A DNA stretch of 64,000 nucleotides from Mixophyes australis. Taxonomy: Eukaryota > Chordata > Amphibia > Anura > Limnodynastidae. Below the pieces are notes generated by a model. That model saw only the letters and a program-made list of their open reading frames with translations. It searched no databases and was not told where the DNA came from. The number at the start of each line of letters is the position of its first letter. The first letter of the stretch is position 1. Shown here in pieces: positions 1 to 10,123 of the stretch. The translations under genes were made by a program, and so were the position numbers. Where the stretch lies: positions 273,281,460-273,345,459 of the forward strand of contig JAVHZZ010000002.1 in NCBI GenBank assembly GCA_036250195.1, in the 5' to 3' direction.

Positions 1-181
1 TACTGAAGACTAACCAGGGCTGACACGGGAATTACCCCACCAAAAGTCCCGGCTCTAAATCCCGGGTTTTCAGACCCGGGATTTTTCACTAACACCATTC
101 ATACTACGCCTAAACCCGGGTTGTCTGGGCTTGCCCCGGCAAAAACCCGGGTATTTCAGGCAGTATGAATGGGGTATTAGA
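1..181. repeat. GC-rich MITE-like repeat, left end cut by window
   Basis: This stretch is dense in CCCGGG cores in both orientations and ends with TATGAATGGGGTATTAG. A related block at 41395-41763 has the same style (CCCGGG or CCCAGG cores) and ends with a similar GGTATTAG. That suggests one palindromic, non-autonomous DNA element family. The left terminus is outside the window or too eroded to place, so the superfamily is not assigned. Confidence 0.4.
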
Positions 182-2092
182 GAGGTCTTTATTGGTCCAG
201 GGTTAACGATGTTCCAGTAGACTGCTAGTCATAGCTCATTTCATTCGATCTTTTCACAAAGGAGGAGGCAACTCACTTCAAGTGTTACCTACGTGTCTTC
301 CTACTGAATAACCAGTTTAAACTGACCCATAAAATAAAGTACTTTTGAGTATTAATCACATATTGCTTATAACTTGCGACCGCTAGATGTGATCGCTACT
401 CCGTCGAAACTGAGTTAATGCTGGTGAAATAAGCTTTAATATGAGACTGTTAAATATTATTTTATGTTAAGGCCTCATAAGGCCTTTGTTCAGCCATTTT
501 ACCTTGCATAGATATATTATTTGCTAAAAGAGGTTTGTGACTAGATCAAGTATAAATAACTTATGGTATAAATATATTTAAAGGAAATAGCACAGGGCGC
601 TTATTTATATAATTGCACATACACTTATTTTTTATATTGTGTATATTTTGGTAAGGGAAATCTTTAATTTCTGAGACCAGGGGAAAAGATTTGTTTCTTT
701 TTTTTAGCCTAGCTAGATTAAATGTATTATTTCTTAAGGTATATATCTGATACAATAAGCCTTTGTGGATGGAAGTCTTTTGTGTATTGTGATGTGGGGA
801 AATGACTTGTTTGGGGGTTGTGACGTTTTGTGTGAATGTGTATTCCGTACTGTCTGAAGAAAGGCCCATATGCTAATCAGGCCTTTTGATGTGTGAGGCC
901 TTTTGAAGACCGGAAGGGTTAATTAAGACCTTGCTACTAGATTTCCTGTGTCTAAAAACAAGATGCAGGACATCACTGAATTTGTAAGATATCACAGATA
1001 AGTGAAAATATTGTTAGCTTTGCAATGCATGCAAATCTATGTTTTGGTAAATAGGTTACATCCTGATTCTAAAATAGCCTGTGTCCAAATCTGCATAAAA
1101 AGCACTGTCCTGTAAACTGAAATGTATCATTCTGATGTTCCATCTGACCTGACCAATGATACCTTTAATCAGTGGAACTGTCCTTGCCAGGGCAACTGAG
1201 CGAAATAAAACATCACTCTTTGCTTCAAGACCCTGCTTGACAACTTCTTCAATATTGCTATAATCCTGGGATCTTCAAATTAGACCCTAAATCTAATACG
1301 CTTACCGGCTGTTCCTGAGGTTGGACCCAGCTCTCCAGTACCACCGCTCTGCCGCTACCCTGCAGCTCTGGATAGTGTGATAGGCCAGGGGGGATTCATC
1401 CACAGCAACCCTGATATATAGTAAGAAGTCCAGAGTTCCCAGCCCAAATGTATAATAAAGGAGCTCAGTGGTGGCAGCATTGTAAGCCCCTCCTACTGCG
1501 GCAAGAGGGCACATTTGGGATAACGTAAGAGAATGGAGGCAAAGTAAGCCCAGCCGGTTCCCAGCAACAACAGACAGGGTGGCATAGGCGGTCCATCCTG
1601 TCACAATGTTATTAATTTTTCTGCTGAAATACAGTTTTGCAAGATGTAAGTCCAAGGCCTTGAGGTTAAGCTCCTGTAAAAATGTAGCAAGATTTGTGAA
1701 CAATAGGTGGTTTTATTTTCAGCTTGTAGTGTGGGAGCTATGATCGTGACTTTGGATATGGCAGACATGAGATAAACCTGCAGCCCCCCTTGGGATAAGA
1801 ATAATTGGCACATATATCCTGAGAAGGGGGAGAAAGTTAAACACCTGAAGAATACGTGAGATAGCTAATCCGCAGCGCATCTCATAGACTATTGTATGCT
1901 TATGACGTAGGATTCATATATTCAGAAGGCTATAAAGACTTGTATCTTGATATCAATAAACAGAGAATATTCCTTGTATACAGAACTTGGTCTGTGTCTA
2001 TTCTCTCCAGCTGATTAAAGCGCTTCCAGATATACTTGACACCACAGGCAAACTTGGAACAGATTATTAGATCTGACAACATCAAACTCTTT
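182..2092. other. Unassigned sequence, possible old LTR remnant
   Basis: No convincing gene is visible. The stretch 900-1500 has a loose LTR-like look: GGAAGGGTTAATTAAG, an AATAAA at about 1205, then a C-rich tract. I cannot pair it with a second LTR or a target duplication. The open frames on the minus strand (561-869, 1302-1703) have no recognisable domain and overlap a repeated non-coding segment. I leave this as unannotated intergenic DNA. Confidence 0.35.
1437..1502 (+). repeat. 66-bp repeat, copy 1
   Basis: A segment of about 66 bp is nearly identical to 2517-2582, with about six mismatches. The shared core includes AAAGGAGCTCAGTGGTGGCA. Copy 1 lies outside the Harbinger-like element and copy 2 inside it, at an offset of exactly 1080 bp. 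I do not recognise the family. Confidence 0.7.
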
Positions 2093-2516
2093 GGGCTAGA
2101 TTTACTAACGGGCTTGTTTGGTGGCGTTTTTGATCCGCCATGCATTGCCACGTTTTACCGGTCAAACAGCCGGATTTACTAATGGGCGATTTTAAGCTTC
2201 AATGTGAAACCGCCGTTGATGTAATGGCGGTATGTAAGCCTCCAAGCCGCCGGCGGCTTTGAAAGAAGCATGGCACTTTTGCTTTAAAACACGGCAGTTT
2301 CGTGTTATGGCGGGTTCATTATCATACAGTGTTACTATTGGCTACTTTTTGTGGCAGGAGATTTGACATCACAAGCACTATATAAATCACAGGGTTTCCA
2401 CATTTTCCTTGATAGGGTTTTGAGAAGTAAAGAGATAGGAGCTTGGAGGTATTAGTATTGTGAGTGAGGTGTTTTCGAGGGTTGTTGTGCTGCGATTTCT
2501 GCTTGGAGCGTGAGGT

Positions 2517-2582
2517 TACCAGCCCAAGTGTACCATAAAGGAGCTCAGTGGTGGCAGCATTGTAAGCCTCTCCTACTGTGGC
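2517..2582 (+). repeat. 66-bp repeat, copy 2, inside the Harbinger-like element
   Basis: This is the second copy of the segment at 1437-1502, in the same orientation. It lies between the left terminal region and the first exon-like block of the transposon. A small insertion or a gene-conversion or template-switch event could have placed it there. Confidence 0.65.
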
Positions 2583-2679
2583 TACTGTGTTTTTTTACAG
2601 TGTTGTCGCTTTATTTTCTCACTTCATTTCTGTCAAAAACAATTTTCCGACATAAAGCGCTGCCTCAAAGAAAAAATGT

Positions 2680-2824
2680 GTGAGGATACACATCTGCTGC
2701 AGCTGCTCCTCATACGTGGAATATACCACGTATGAGGAGGAGTTGCGGCAGATGCTGCCCCATGAAATTGTAGAGGGGGTTAATGTCCAGGACACAGATA
2801 CATCTTCTTTTGGACAACCAACTG
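2680..2824 (+). pseudogene. Exon-like block 1 of the Harbinger Myb-type protein
   Basis: The plus-strand frame reads through an acidic segment with YEEELRQMLPHEIVEG and DTDTSSFGQPT, then meets a good splice donor (CTG/GTGAGT, donor at 2825). The start is uncertain because the frame upstream lacks a Myb/SANT domain with its spaced tryptophans, so the DNA-binding part has been lost or replaced. The next blocks (3851-3934 and 4373 onward) have matching acceptor and donor signals. The three together look like the C-terminal half of the Myb-like accessory protein that Harbinger elements encode beside their transposase. The exon structure is inferred from splice-like motifs only. Confidence 0.45.
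2706..2739. repeat. Perfect 14-bp inverted repeat
   Basis: The arms CTCCTCATACGTGG (2706-2719) and CCACGTATGAGGAG (2726-2739) are exact reverse complements around a 6-nt spacer. It lies in exon-like block 1 and keeps a frame open on both strands. A local fold-back template switch could have made it. Confidence 0.85.
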
Positions 2825-3314
2825 GTGAGTTGTTTGCAATTTTTACTATAACTGTTTTGCAAGTACACATGTGTTTTTTTAACATTTTTAAATGTATTTA
2901 AAAAGCACATTATCAAAGTACACTGTGTCGAAGTCAGTAAATTGGATAAAGTAATTTCAATTAAAATCGAGCAAACTTGGTTGTCTTTGTCTGAAAAGAT
3001 GCGTATGGCACGCTACGGCGTGGAAGGGCGTACGCAGCCGCAACACGTGGCAACAACAGTATTTACCCTTTTACATACATTCGCACCAACACACACATTT
3101 GTAAAATAGTACACATTAATGGTAGTTGCAACACATAGTTATTTATGTCGAAATATAGTAGTGTTTATGTGTAATATTATAAGTTATATGCATATTAGTA
3201 ATACATATGGTTAAAGAAATGTATCATGTCTAATATCATATTAATCCCCTTTACATCAGCAGTTGTTCGGTGCATTCGGCGAAGAGATCGCACATTGCAT
3301 ACTCTAGTTATTGA

Positions 3315-3786
3315 TGTTAGGGAATAATCCTTTAATATGATATTAACTGTCAAATGCAAATGGACTGATTGTAATTGGAGTGTGGCGGGAAGAACAAAGC
3401 AGTTTGGCGGGAAGAACAGAGCTCATCCCCTGGAGAGACCCCCACCTTTGGATTCCTTAGATTGAATCAGCCTATGATGTGTAACCCCCTGGACCCTCCT
3501 GATGTCTGGACCAATAGAAGCAAGCTATACCACCTGCATTGTTTCACTGTATCTCTGTTTGCATATAAGCAGTAGCTCTCATGTAGTGTTCAGTCACCTT
3601 GACCACAGACTTCAGACCTGAATGACTGTACACTGGATCCAGAGCGCCTGCGATAAGTAACGGCTGTACTTATTATTATTTCGCTTGAATATATTCTGCT
3701 ACTTTTTGAGAATAAATCTTTGTGCGTTGGAAACACAAATCGAGATTCGAAAATCGTTATTGGATAGCGACAAAACGCTCATAACA
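3315..3786 (+). mobile_element. Putative solo LTR
   Basis: The 472-bp block starts TGTTAGGG and ends CTCATAACA, giving the inverted ends TGTTA...TAACA usual for LTRs. Inside are a TATA-like GCATATAAGCAG (about 3560) and an AATAAA (about 3713) in LTR order. The flanking five bases (ATTGA and ACTGT) do not match, so either the boundaries are wrong or the flanks changed by recombination or decay. It separates exon-like blocks 1 and 2 of the Harbinger element, i.e. it lies in an intron. Confidence 0.5.
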
Positions 3787-3850
3787 ACTGTATACATGTT
3801 TAAATGATTGTCACTGCTAATACAGTGTCTGCTTTTTCTAACACATCCAG

Positions 3851-3934
3851 AATCGCCTGTAAGAGACTCCACTCCGAGTCCAAAGTCTACTCCTCCACCT
3901 TCTGTGAGGGATTCTGCACCAGAAGAAAAGGCAG
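3851..3934 (+). pseudogene. Exon-like block 2 of the Harbinger Myb-type protein
   Basis: An acceptor-like TCTAACACATCCAG precedes the block and a donor-like GCAG/GTGCGT follows it. The 84-nt frame is rich in Ser, Pro and Thr and contains two similar VRDS repeats, a low-complexity linker typical of these accessory proteins. It was read as an exon because the frame is open only between these two signals. Confidence 0.4.
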
Positions 3935-5317
3935 GTGCGTGTAGCCTGTTTGGGGGAGAAAAAATGTTGTTCGTATTTTATTTTATCAAAATGTTGGTGT
4001 AAATGTTATATTGGTTGCTTTATGTACGGTTTGCAAAAACAGCTTCATGTACTACACAGAGGGAGAACTAAAATAGTAATAGCTTACCCCAAATCACTGT
4101 CTTGCTACATTTTGCTGCCAGCACCATCAAAGTTTGCATTAAAAATAATTTGCTTTTATATCCCATCACCCTAACACATAGGCTAAATGAGATTTTTATC
4201 AAAACAAAGATGCCTAGCATCCTTAAGCAGGTCATATAGGACAACTAATCAGGAAGGTAGACATTGTTAAACATCCTGTAGTTGTAAAAGGTTATGTTTT
4301 TTGTCCAGTGTCCAGAATGCAATTTACAAACATGTTAGTTCCCATATACTTACCTTGGTTATTTCACCACAGGAACCTCATCATCTCTGCAAGTCCAGCG
4401 CCAGTCTGCGCAGATGTCACCTCCTGACAACACACAGGAAGACACAGCCATCACTTTAGAGATGGTAGATGTCCCCGTGTCTACGCGCCAGGAACAAGCC
4501 AGATGGCCCTGGATACAGGGCGAGAAATGGACCAATCCATTGCAAATTTCCAGGTCCTGCAGTCTCAGTTTATGGACACTCAAACGAGACACATGTCTCA
4601 TATTGTTGGACATTTGAGGAGTTCCTACCGCAGTACTAGCCTCAATCCTTCTGCATTAAATCGCATAGCTGCAGCTATTGAGCAATCCAATGTCTGCATG
4701 ATTCAAATGACTGGTGCTGTCGAGGCCTTACACACCACAGTAAAGGAGGTCAATGCCAACGTGAATCTATGGCTGCCCAAATTCACCAGGACATAACGGT
4801 ACGGTTACCTTTGCCAGTGTACTCTACTGAAACCAGTTTGGCTAGTACACCAGGATGCTCCGTGCAAAGTACTCTGCCAAGGAGAGGTGCTCGCACCAGG
4901 GGGGGGCGAGGAAGAGGAGAGAGTGTCCAGGGCCGCCGAGAGGGGGGGGGGAGCGGGTACTAATTACCCGGGCCCGGCATGTCAGGGGGCCCGGCCCGGG
5001 CCCTTGCGCTGCTGATTTTTTTTATTTTTTTAATTTTTTTTTTCAAAACGTTTTTTTTCCTTTCCTTTTTTTTTTTTTTTTTTTGGCGGCGGGGGGGGGG
5101 GGGGGGGGGGCTCGGTCGTTGGTGGGGGGAGCAGGCTAGTTTAAAAAAAAAAAAAACATACTCACCTGATCGCGGAGCCGGCATCCCTCCTCTCTGCTGC
5201 TCTGTGCTCTATTCAGACTGTCTGAATGCTGGGTGTGATGTCATCATGTCATGCCCAGCATTCAGTCAGTCTGGAGCAATGGAGCACAGAGCAGCAGAGA
5301 AGACCAAGAGAGGAGAA

Positions 5318-6160
5318 AAGGTAAGTGAAGGGAGGAAAACGAGGGGGGCACAGAGGGGTTAAAAAACGGGGGGGGGGGGGGCAGCATGACAGAGGGGTTA
5401 AAAAATGAGGGGGAGCACAAAGGGGTTAAAAAACGGGGGGGCAGCATGACAGAGGGGTTAAAAAATGAGGGGGCACAAAGGGGTTAAAAAACGGGGGGGC
5501 AGCATGACAGAGGGGTTAAAAAATAAGGGGGGGCACAGAGGGGTTAAAAAACGGGGAAGCAGCATGTCAGAGGAGTTAAAAACAGGGAAGCAGCATGTCA
5601 GAGGGGTTAAAAAATTAGGGGGAGCACAGAGGGGTTAAAAAACGGGAAAGCAGCATGTCAAAGGGGTTAAAAACGGGGAAGCAGCATGTCAGAGGGGTTA
5701 AAAAATGAGGGGGAGCACAGAGGGGTTAAAAAATGGGAAAGCAGCATGTCAGAGGGGTTAAAAAATGAGTGGGGGCACAGAGGGGTTAAAAAATGGGAAA
5801 GCAGCATGTCAGAGGGGTTAAAAATTGAGGGGGGAGCACAGAGGGGTTAAAAAACGGGAAAGCAGCATGTCAGAGGGGTTAAAAAATGAGAGGGGCACAG
5901 ATGGGTTAAAAAATGGGAAAGCAGCATGTCAGAGGGGTTAAAAATTGAGGGGGGAGCACAGAGGGGTTAAAAAATGGGAAAGCAGCATGACAGAGGGGGT
6001 GAAAAAATGAGAGGGGCACAGATGGGTTAAAAAACGGGGCAGTATGGCACAGTGGGGTTAATAAACAGGGGTCAGCACGGCACAGTGGGGTTAAAAAATG
6101 GTGGGCAGCATGACACAGTGGGGTTACAAAGGGGGGGGGGGAGGCATGGCACAGTGGGAT
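5318..6160. repeat. G-rich minisatellite, ~30/60-bp unit
   Basis: About 14 diverged copies of a 60-bp unit made of two similar half-units, each with GAGGGGTTAAAAAA followed by a G-run and a CAGCATGTCAGAG or GCACAG segment. The long open frames read here on the minus strand are by-products of the repeat. The G-runs could form quadruplexes. Confidence 0.9.
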
Positions 6161-6390
6161 TGAAAAAGGGGGGGAGCAGCATAGTATAGTCTGATGAAGG
6201 GGAGCCAGATGAAGGGGGCAAAAACAGCATGGAGGGCACAGTGTGATCATAAGGCATGGCGATGATGAAGGGGCACATTATTGTAATATTGGAGCTGGAG
6301 GAAGGCCTAATTATTAATCGTGGGTGCTATTGATTTAACGCTGGGGCTGGCTGTAATTTTCTAAATGTAGCCATTTTTTTTTCAAAATAG

Positions 6391-6469
6391 GTCCTTCAAC
6401 ATTTCTGGATCCGGACAAGCCACAACTAAAGAAAGCAGCAGCCACAGGTGGAGAAAGTGAGAAGAACAG
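6391..6469 (+). other. Exon-like module of the hAT family, copy 1
   Basis: The 79-nt block sits between a polypyrimidine tract ending in CAAAATAG and a donor-like ACAG/GTAGGAG. One frame reads LKKAAATGGESEKNR, close to the frame at 19563-19646 in a sister element. It may be a remnant of an N-terminal exon of the autonomous parent's transposase, or a module used in splicing. Function is not shown. Confidence 0.5.
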
Positions 6470-7743
6470 GTAGGAGAGAGCAGCACAGTGTGTGAAATGT
6501 TGTGATTCTAGTAGGGACAATACCAATTTTTGGTGAATGTTGTGTCCAATGTAAGGTGTAGGCCAAGACTGAACTGTTTGTGTACACACTGCATTGTTTG
6601 TATACTACCCTGTGGTGGTAGATGTCCTGAAAGTCAGGAGTGCTTAAACATATGTGACGCTCCGGCGAATTGAGAGCCTAGTGGTTTTTATGTTAGCCAC
6701 GCCCCAATGGCACGTTTGCCACGCCCCCAAATGCATGACCGCACCTCCCAAAATTTTTGCACTGCCGTTTGGCTAGCCACGCCCCTGAATATATGACCAT
6801 ATACCTAATCTTTTTTGCGCCGCCGTGAGGCGGCGCAAAAAAATTTTGGGGCTTACTTCACTATGAGGGGGGGCCCCATGAATTTGTTGTACCCGGGCCC
6901 TGAATTCTTCTTGGCAGCCCTGAGAGTGTCACCCGAACATCTGATGTACCTGCCAAAAGGCGCAGATAGGCTAATGTGTGTGGTTTTAACCAACAACCTG
7001 TAAAATAATTTGTTTAGATTTTGAAAATCTTCTTATTTTCTGAGTTCAGAAAAATGTTGTACTATTTATAGTCTGTTACACTTCTGTTACGTGTACCCTG
7101 CGCATATCAGAAATTGAGTGTGTACATTGTGGGGGATGCAAAATTCATCTATACTTGAACTTCTGTACCACAATAAATGTTGTTTAACTTGTCTGTCCTG
7201 CCTGTAAACAGTGTTATACTGAATGTAAAAAAGTTAGCACTATTGGTATTTACGCATTGCCACCTGTCTGACACTTAACACTGATTATTAAAAGTTGCAC
7301 ATGAGCAGAACTCACTACCCTTTGCTCAGAAAAAGCAAAGTAATATGGGTTAATTTTACACATTACACCCTTAAAAAAAAAAAAAACTTTGCAAAATTAA
7401 AAAAAAACAAAAAAAAAAAAACTTATGTTCACACTGCCAAAATAGCAGAAACTGCATGCTGTTAGGTCAATCTCTCCATTCACAACCAGTTCTTTTATCT
7501 TGGTTGTTTGAATGGCGTTTTTCCGGCGGTTTGTCAAACCCCTGCATAGTAAATATGGCTGTTTGTATGTTCAACATTGTTAAAATCGGGATGGCGGTTT
7601 GTAAAGTGGTGGTTTAGAAAAAAGTAACTTCTGGCCGTTTAGACGGCGGTTTTGCCTTTAGTAAATCCAGCGGTGGCAAAACCGCCAGAAAACTAGCCGA
7701 AAAGCGGCGGGATCAGCAAACCGCTCATTAGTAAATCTAGTCC

Positions 7744-7999
7744 TTTATCTTTCAGAGGACCTGAACCATAAATACCTTTACTATATTATTATCTATGTAT
7801 AAATAATCTCTAATACATTTTACTAATAAATAAATGTGGATTGGAACCTTAATAAATATGTACTATTTACAGGTGTAAGTGCGAATGTAAATGTGTGTGT
7901 CATTAATCCGTGCTATTGCGTCCTTACATGTGGCGTACTATTTGCAATCGCACGGTAAAACAATATTAATCAATTTAGTTTACTTCATCCAATTATTTG
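7744..7999. other. AT-rich spacer, no gene
   Basis: No coding frame or known repeat end is seen. The part 7855-7990, read on the minus strand, resembles 2940-3130 in having ACATTCGCAC, CACACACATTT and AATAGTAC in similar order, so it may be a diverged inverted copy of an unnamed repeat. Confidence 0.4.
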
Positions 8000-8245
8000 A
8001 CTTCCACAACAATATGCCAGGGCGAATTGCAAAGGACTTCAAAAAGAAGGGTCAACACTGCAAATATTGACTCTTTGCATAAATTTAATGTAATTGTCAA
8101 TAAAAGCCTTGACACTTATGAAATGCTTGTAATTTTACTTCAGTATACCATAGCAACATCTGACAAAAAGGTCTTAAAACACTGAAGCAGTAAACTTTGT
8201 GAAAACCAATATATGTGTCATTCTCAAAACGTTTGGCCATGACTG
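8000..8245 (+). mobile_element. Tc1-like transposon, 3' fragment
   Basis: The sequence matches the complement of the left end of the Tc1 element at 38074. It ends in a terminal inverted repeat AAACGTTTGGCCATGACTG followed by TA (8246-8247). Only the last codons of the transposase region and the 3' terminal repeat remain; the 5' part is missing. The short open frame at 7997-8185 is not a functional gene. Confidence 0.85.
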
Positions 8246-8247
8246 TA

Positions 8248-8673
8248 TACTGCCAGTAATATGTACAATATATGTATACTGCAATTACTAAAAAATATAC
8301 ATTTATTTTGCAAAAAATTTAATTGTACTTTTTTTCCACTTCCACTTTTTTCCACATGTATTTTTTGTAAATTATATTTATTTCTTATAAAAAAATAAAT
8401 GATAGCCTTATAGTTATGGGTGGGTCGCCTGGCAACCAATATTTTTAGACCCAATCCACCACGGCTTACAGTGAAAATGTTATCAGGCAGTGAACAGGTC
8501 TGGCATAAAAATATAATCATATATTTAACTCTTCATTCTCCCATCTTCTGTGACAGTTTGTTTATGTTTCTTTGCTGTCTTTTTCCATTGCTGTAAACAT
8601 TTACACCTTATGCTCCTTTCTTGCCCTTGTGGATGTTATATTGAGGTTCTGGGACATTTAATCACCCTGTTTA
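8248..8673. other. No gene seen, AT-rich
   Basis: A stretch of about 420 bp without a supported feature. The minus-strand open frame at 8224-8520 overlaps the Tc1 end and has no recognisable domain. Confidence 0.5.
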
Positions 8674-9050
8674 CAGGGCCGGATTAACCATAGGGCTAAC
8701 TGGGCTACAGCCCAGGGGCCTATGGCATCCAGGGGGCCCTTGAAAGTGCTCAGCAGCAGTATTGATCGGTCGGGGGCGGGGGCGCCCCCGGCGCGATCAG
8801 TGCTGCTGAGCACTTTCCCTGCAGTCCTTCTCCAGCGCGCTGTAGTCTCCTTACTGAGGAGATCTTGTGAGTCTCACTCTTACGAGATCTCCTCAGTAAG
8901 GAGGTAAGTGCCGGGGGAGGGGGCGCGCAGGCAGCTCCCATCATGGGGGGGGGGGGGGGCGCAATCAGCTCCGATCACAGGGGGGGGGCCCTCACGGGGG
9001 AATGGAGGCCCTCTTAGCCCAGGGGCCTCCATTCCCTTAATCCGACCCTG
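8674..9050. mobile_element. Short non-autonomous hAT element (377 bp)
   Basis: Starts CAGGGCCGGATTAA and ends TTAATCCGACCCTG, a 14-bp inverted repeat with one mismatch, flanked by a perfect 8-bp duplication CCTGTTTA (8666-8673 and 9051-9058). The interior is GC-rich with nested palindromes, such as GAGATCTTGTGAG facing ACGAGATCTC. It belongs with the larger hAT elements of this window by its ends (CAGGGCCGG). Confidence 0.92.
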
Positions 9051-9295
9051 CCTGTTTATGAGAGACAGCAAGCAAACATGGTTTACAGCATTCATGATGT
9101 GTCAATTCTACTTATATAGATGTGTATTTATATTATGGTCCTTATCAGTATAGAAATACAAATAGACACTCAATAGGGCGCCCAACAGGTATTCTAGATT
9201 AGTAGAGCTGATATTATTTGGGAGGCTGAGCTTCATCACGTGTAGTAGCCATCCATTTTGATTCATGCACAATAAATCACAATGTGAGATATGGG

Positions 9296-9390
9296 GGTAA
9301 ATGTATCATAGTGCGGGTTGTACAAGTCGCCGGAAATCGGCGAGATGACAGCTTAGATTTAAAGCGGCGCTGCCTTGTAAAGGGAAGTTT
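9296..9390. repeat. MITE-like end
   Basis: Begins GGGGGTAAATGTATCATAG, the same end as the palindromic MITE at 35215-35391, followed by a GC-rich stretch with CGCCGGAAATCGGCG. The other end was not found, so this is probably a truncated or diverged copy. Confidence 0.45.
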
Positions 9391-9680
9391 CCCATGGCCT
9401 TCTTGTTGCAAAAAAGGAAGGATTTGTTATTACCTTCTAATTATTTTAATTTGCATTTGCATTTATTCAAAGTTAATTCAAGTTATTGCAGAGTAAATTA
9501 GTTGGCCCTTCAAAATGGCACAGATCAGGGATTTGTCTTTCACCAATCACCAGATTATCACCTGTAAGGAGCATTAGCTAGATAGTTTGTTTGACCATCA
9601 GTTTAATAGTTAATAACTCTTGGATTTAAGGGGAGAAAAGTGAAGTGATTCATTCAAGCGTAAGGCATTATGACATATAT

Positions 9681-9695
9681 GTGTTTTATATTCTT
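9681..9695. repeat. 15-bp target-site duplication of the L1, left copy
   Basis: GTGTTTTATATTCTT here is repeated exactly at 34646-34660, bracketing the L1 LINE. A duplication of this length is what target-primed reverse transcription makes. Confidence 0.9.
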
Positions 9696-10123
9696 TTTTT
9701 TTTTTTTTAAAGTAATTTTTATTAGGGTTTTTTCAAAACAAAACAATGGGATTAAAACATACCAAGAGAATGTATTAACATACTGTATACATATGAAACT
9801 ATTGTTTACACACAATAATAAGAAAGACTTAGATTAATTATCTAAAATCCGGTATGTTATTTATGGGAAAGAAAAATGTTGTTTGTTTTTATTTTTCAGA
9901 GGGAGGGGGGAGACGAACAATAGGGGAAGGAAAGGTTTTGGGGATGGGGAGGGGAACAGGAGAATATTCTACTCATTGTATTATGCATCAGATTAAAGGG
10001 AAGAGAGGCATTAACCCATGTGGCTATATGAAGAACAAATTAAATCAGGATTTTCCAAAACTTATATGCGTAATGATCCTTCTTAAACCTGACGGGGGTA
10101 CCTATCAAAACAACAGAGATTTG

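Larger units (their letters stand above)
4928..6922 (+). mobile_element. Non-autonomous hAT element with minisatellite
   Basis: The termini are CAGGGCCGCCGAGAG on the left and the complement of CAGGGCTGCCAAGAA on the right, flanked by a perfect 8-bp duplication AGAGTGTC (4920-4927 and 6923-6930). Both are hallmarks of hAT transposons. Inside are a GC-rich left arm, long T, G and A runs (5017-5155), a G-rich minisatellite (about 5318-6160), and an exon-like module (6391-6469) that recurs in the hAT copies at 16958 and 47779. No transposase frame is present. Confidence 0.9.
4373..6969 (+). pseudogene. Last exon of the Harbinger Myb-type protein, split by a hAT element
   Basis: After an acceptor (ATTTCACCACAG) the frame encodes an acidic linker, a helical segment (REMDQSIANFQVLQSQFMDT) and an Arg/Gly-rich tail, with small frameshifts near 4500 and 4770. 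The tail is cut at 4927 by the hAT element and its 8-bp duplication. Past the element, at 6931, the frame resumes for 12 codons and ends in a basic KRRR followed by TAG (6967-6969). The insert plus one duplication is 2003 bp, and the frame before and after fits its removal. The basic end may be a nuclear localisation signal. In Harbinger elements the Myb-like partner is known to help the transposase reach the nucleus and bind the ends; its use here is inferred. Confidence 0.55.
2093..7743 (+). mobile_element. Harbinger-like DNA transposon, Myb-only derivative, with nested insertions
   Basis: The ends are inverted: GGGCTAGATTTACTAA on the left and the complement of GGACTAGATTTACTAA on the right, with a second internal copy of the same motif about 80 bp in on each side (near 2172 and 7660). 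The flanks give a 3-bp duplication TTT (2090-2092 and 7744-7746), the size expected for PIF/Harbinger elements. Inside are three exon-like blocks of a Myb-type accessory protein and an AATAAA at 7172. No DDE transposase can be seen, so the copy is probably non-autonomous. It carries an LTR-like insertion (3315-3786) and a hAT insertion (4928-6922). Without these it would be about 3.2 kb. Assignment to Harbinger rests on the ends and on the two-gene architecture known for that superfamily. Confidence 0.65.

Noticed and set aside
1302..1703. 133-codon minus-strand frame as a gene
   Set aside because: No recognisable domain, overlaps a repeated 66-bp non-coding segment that is found elsewhere in another context.
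4855..5362. Overlapping long open frames on both strands
   Set aside because: They run through poly-T, poly-G and poly-A tracts of a non-autonomous hAT element and encode only Phe, Gly or Lys runs.
5262..6278. Minus-strand Pro/Phe/Ser-rich proteins with repeats
   Set aside because: Translation of the minisatellite; no start context or conservation of frame between units.
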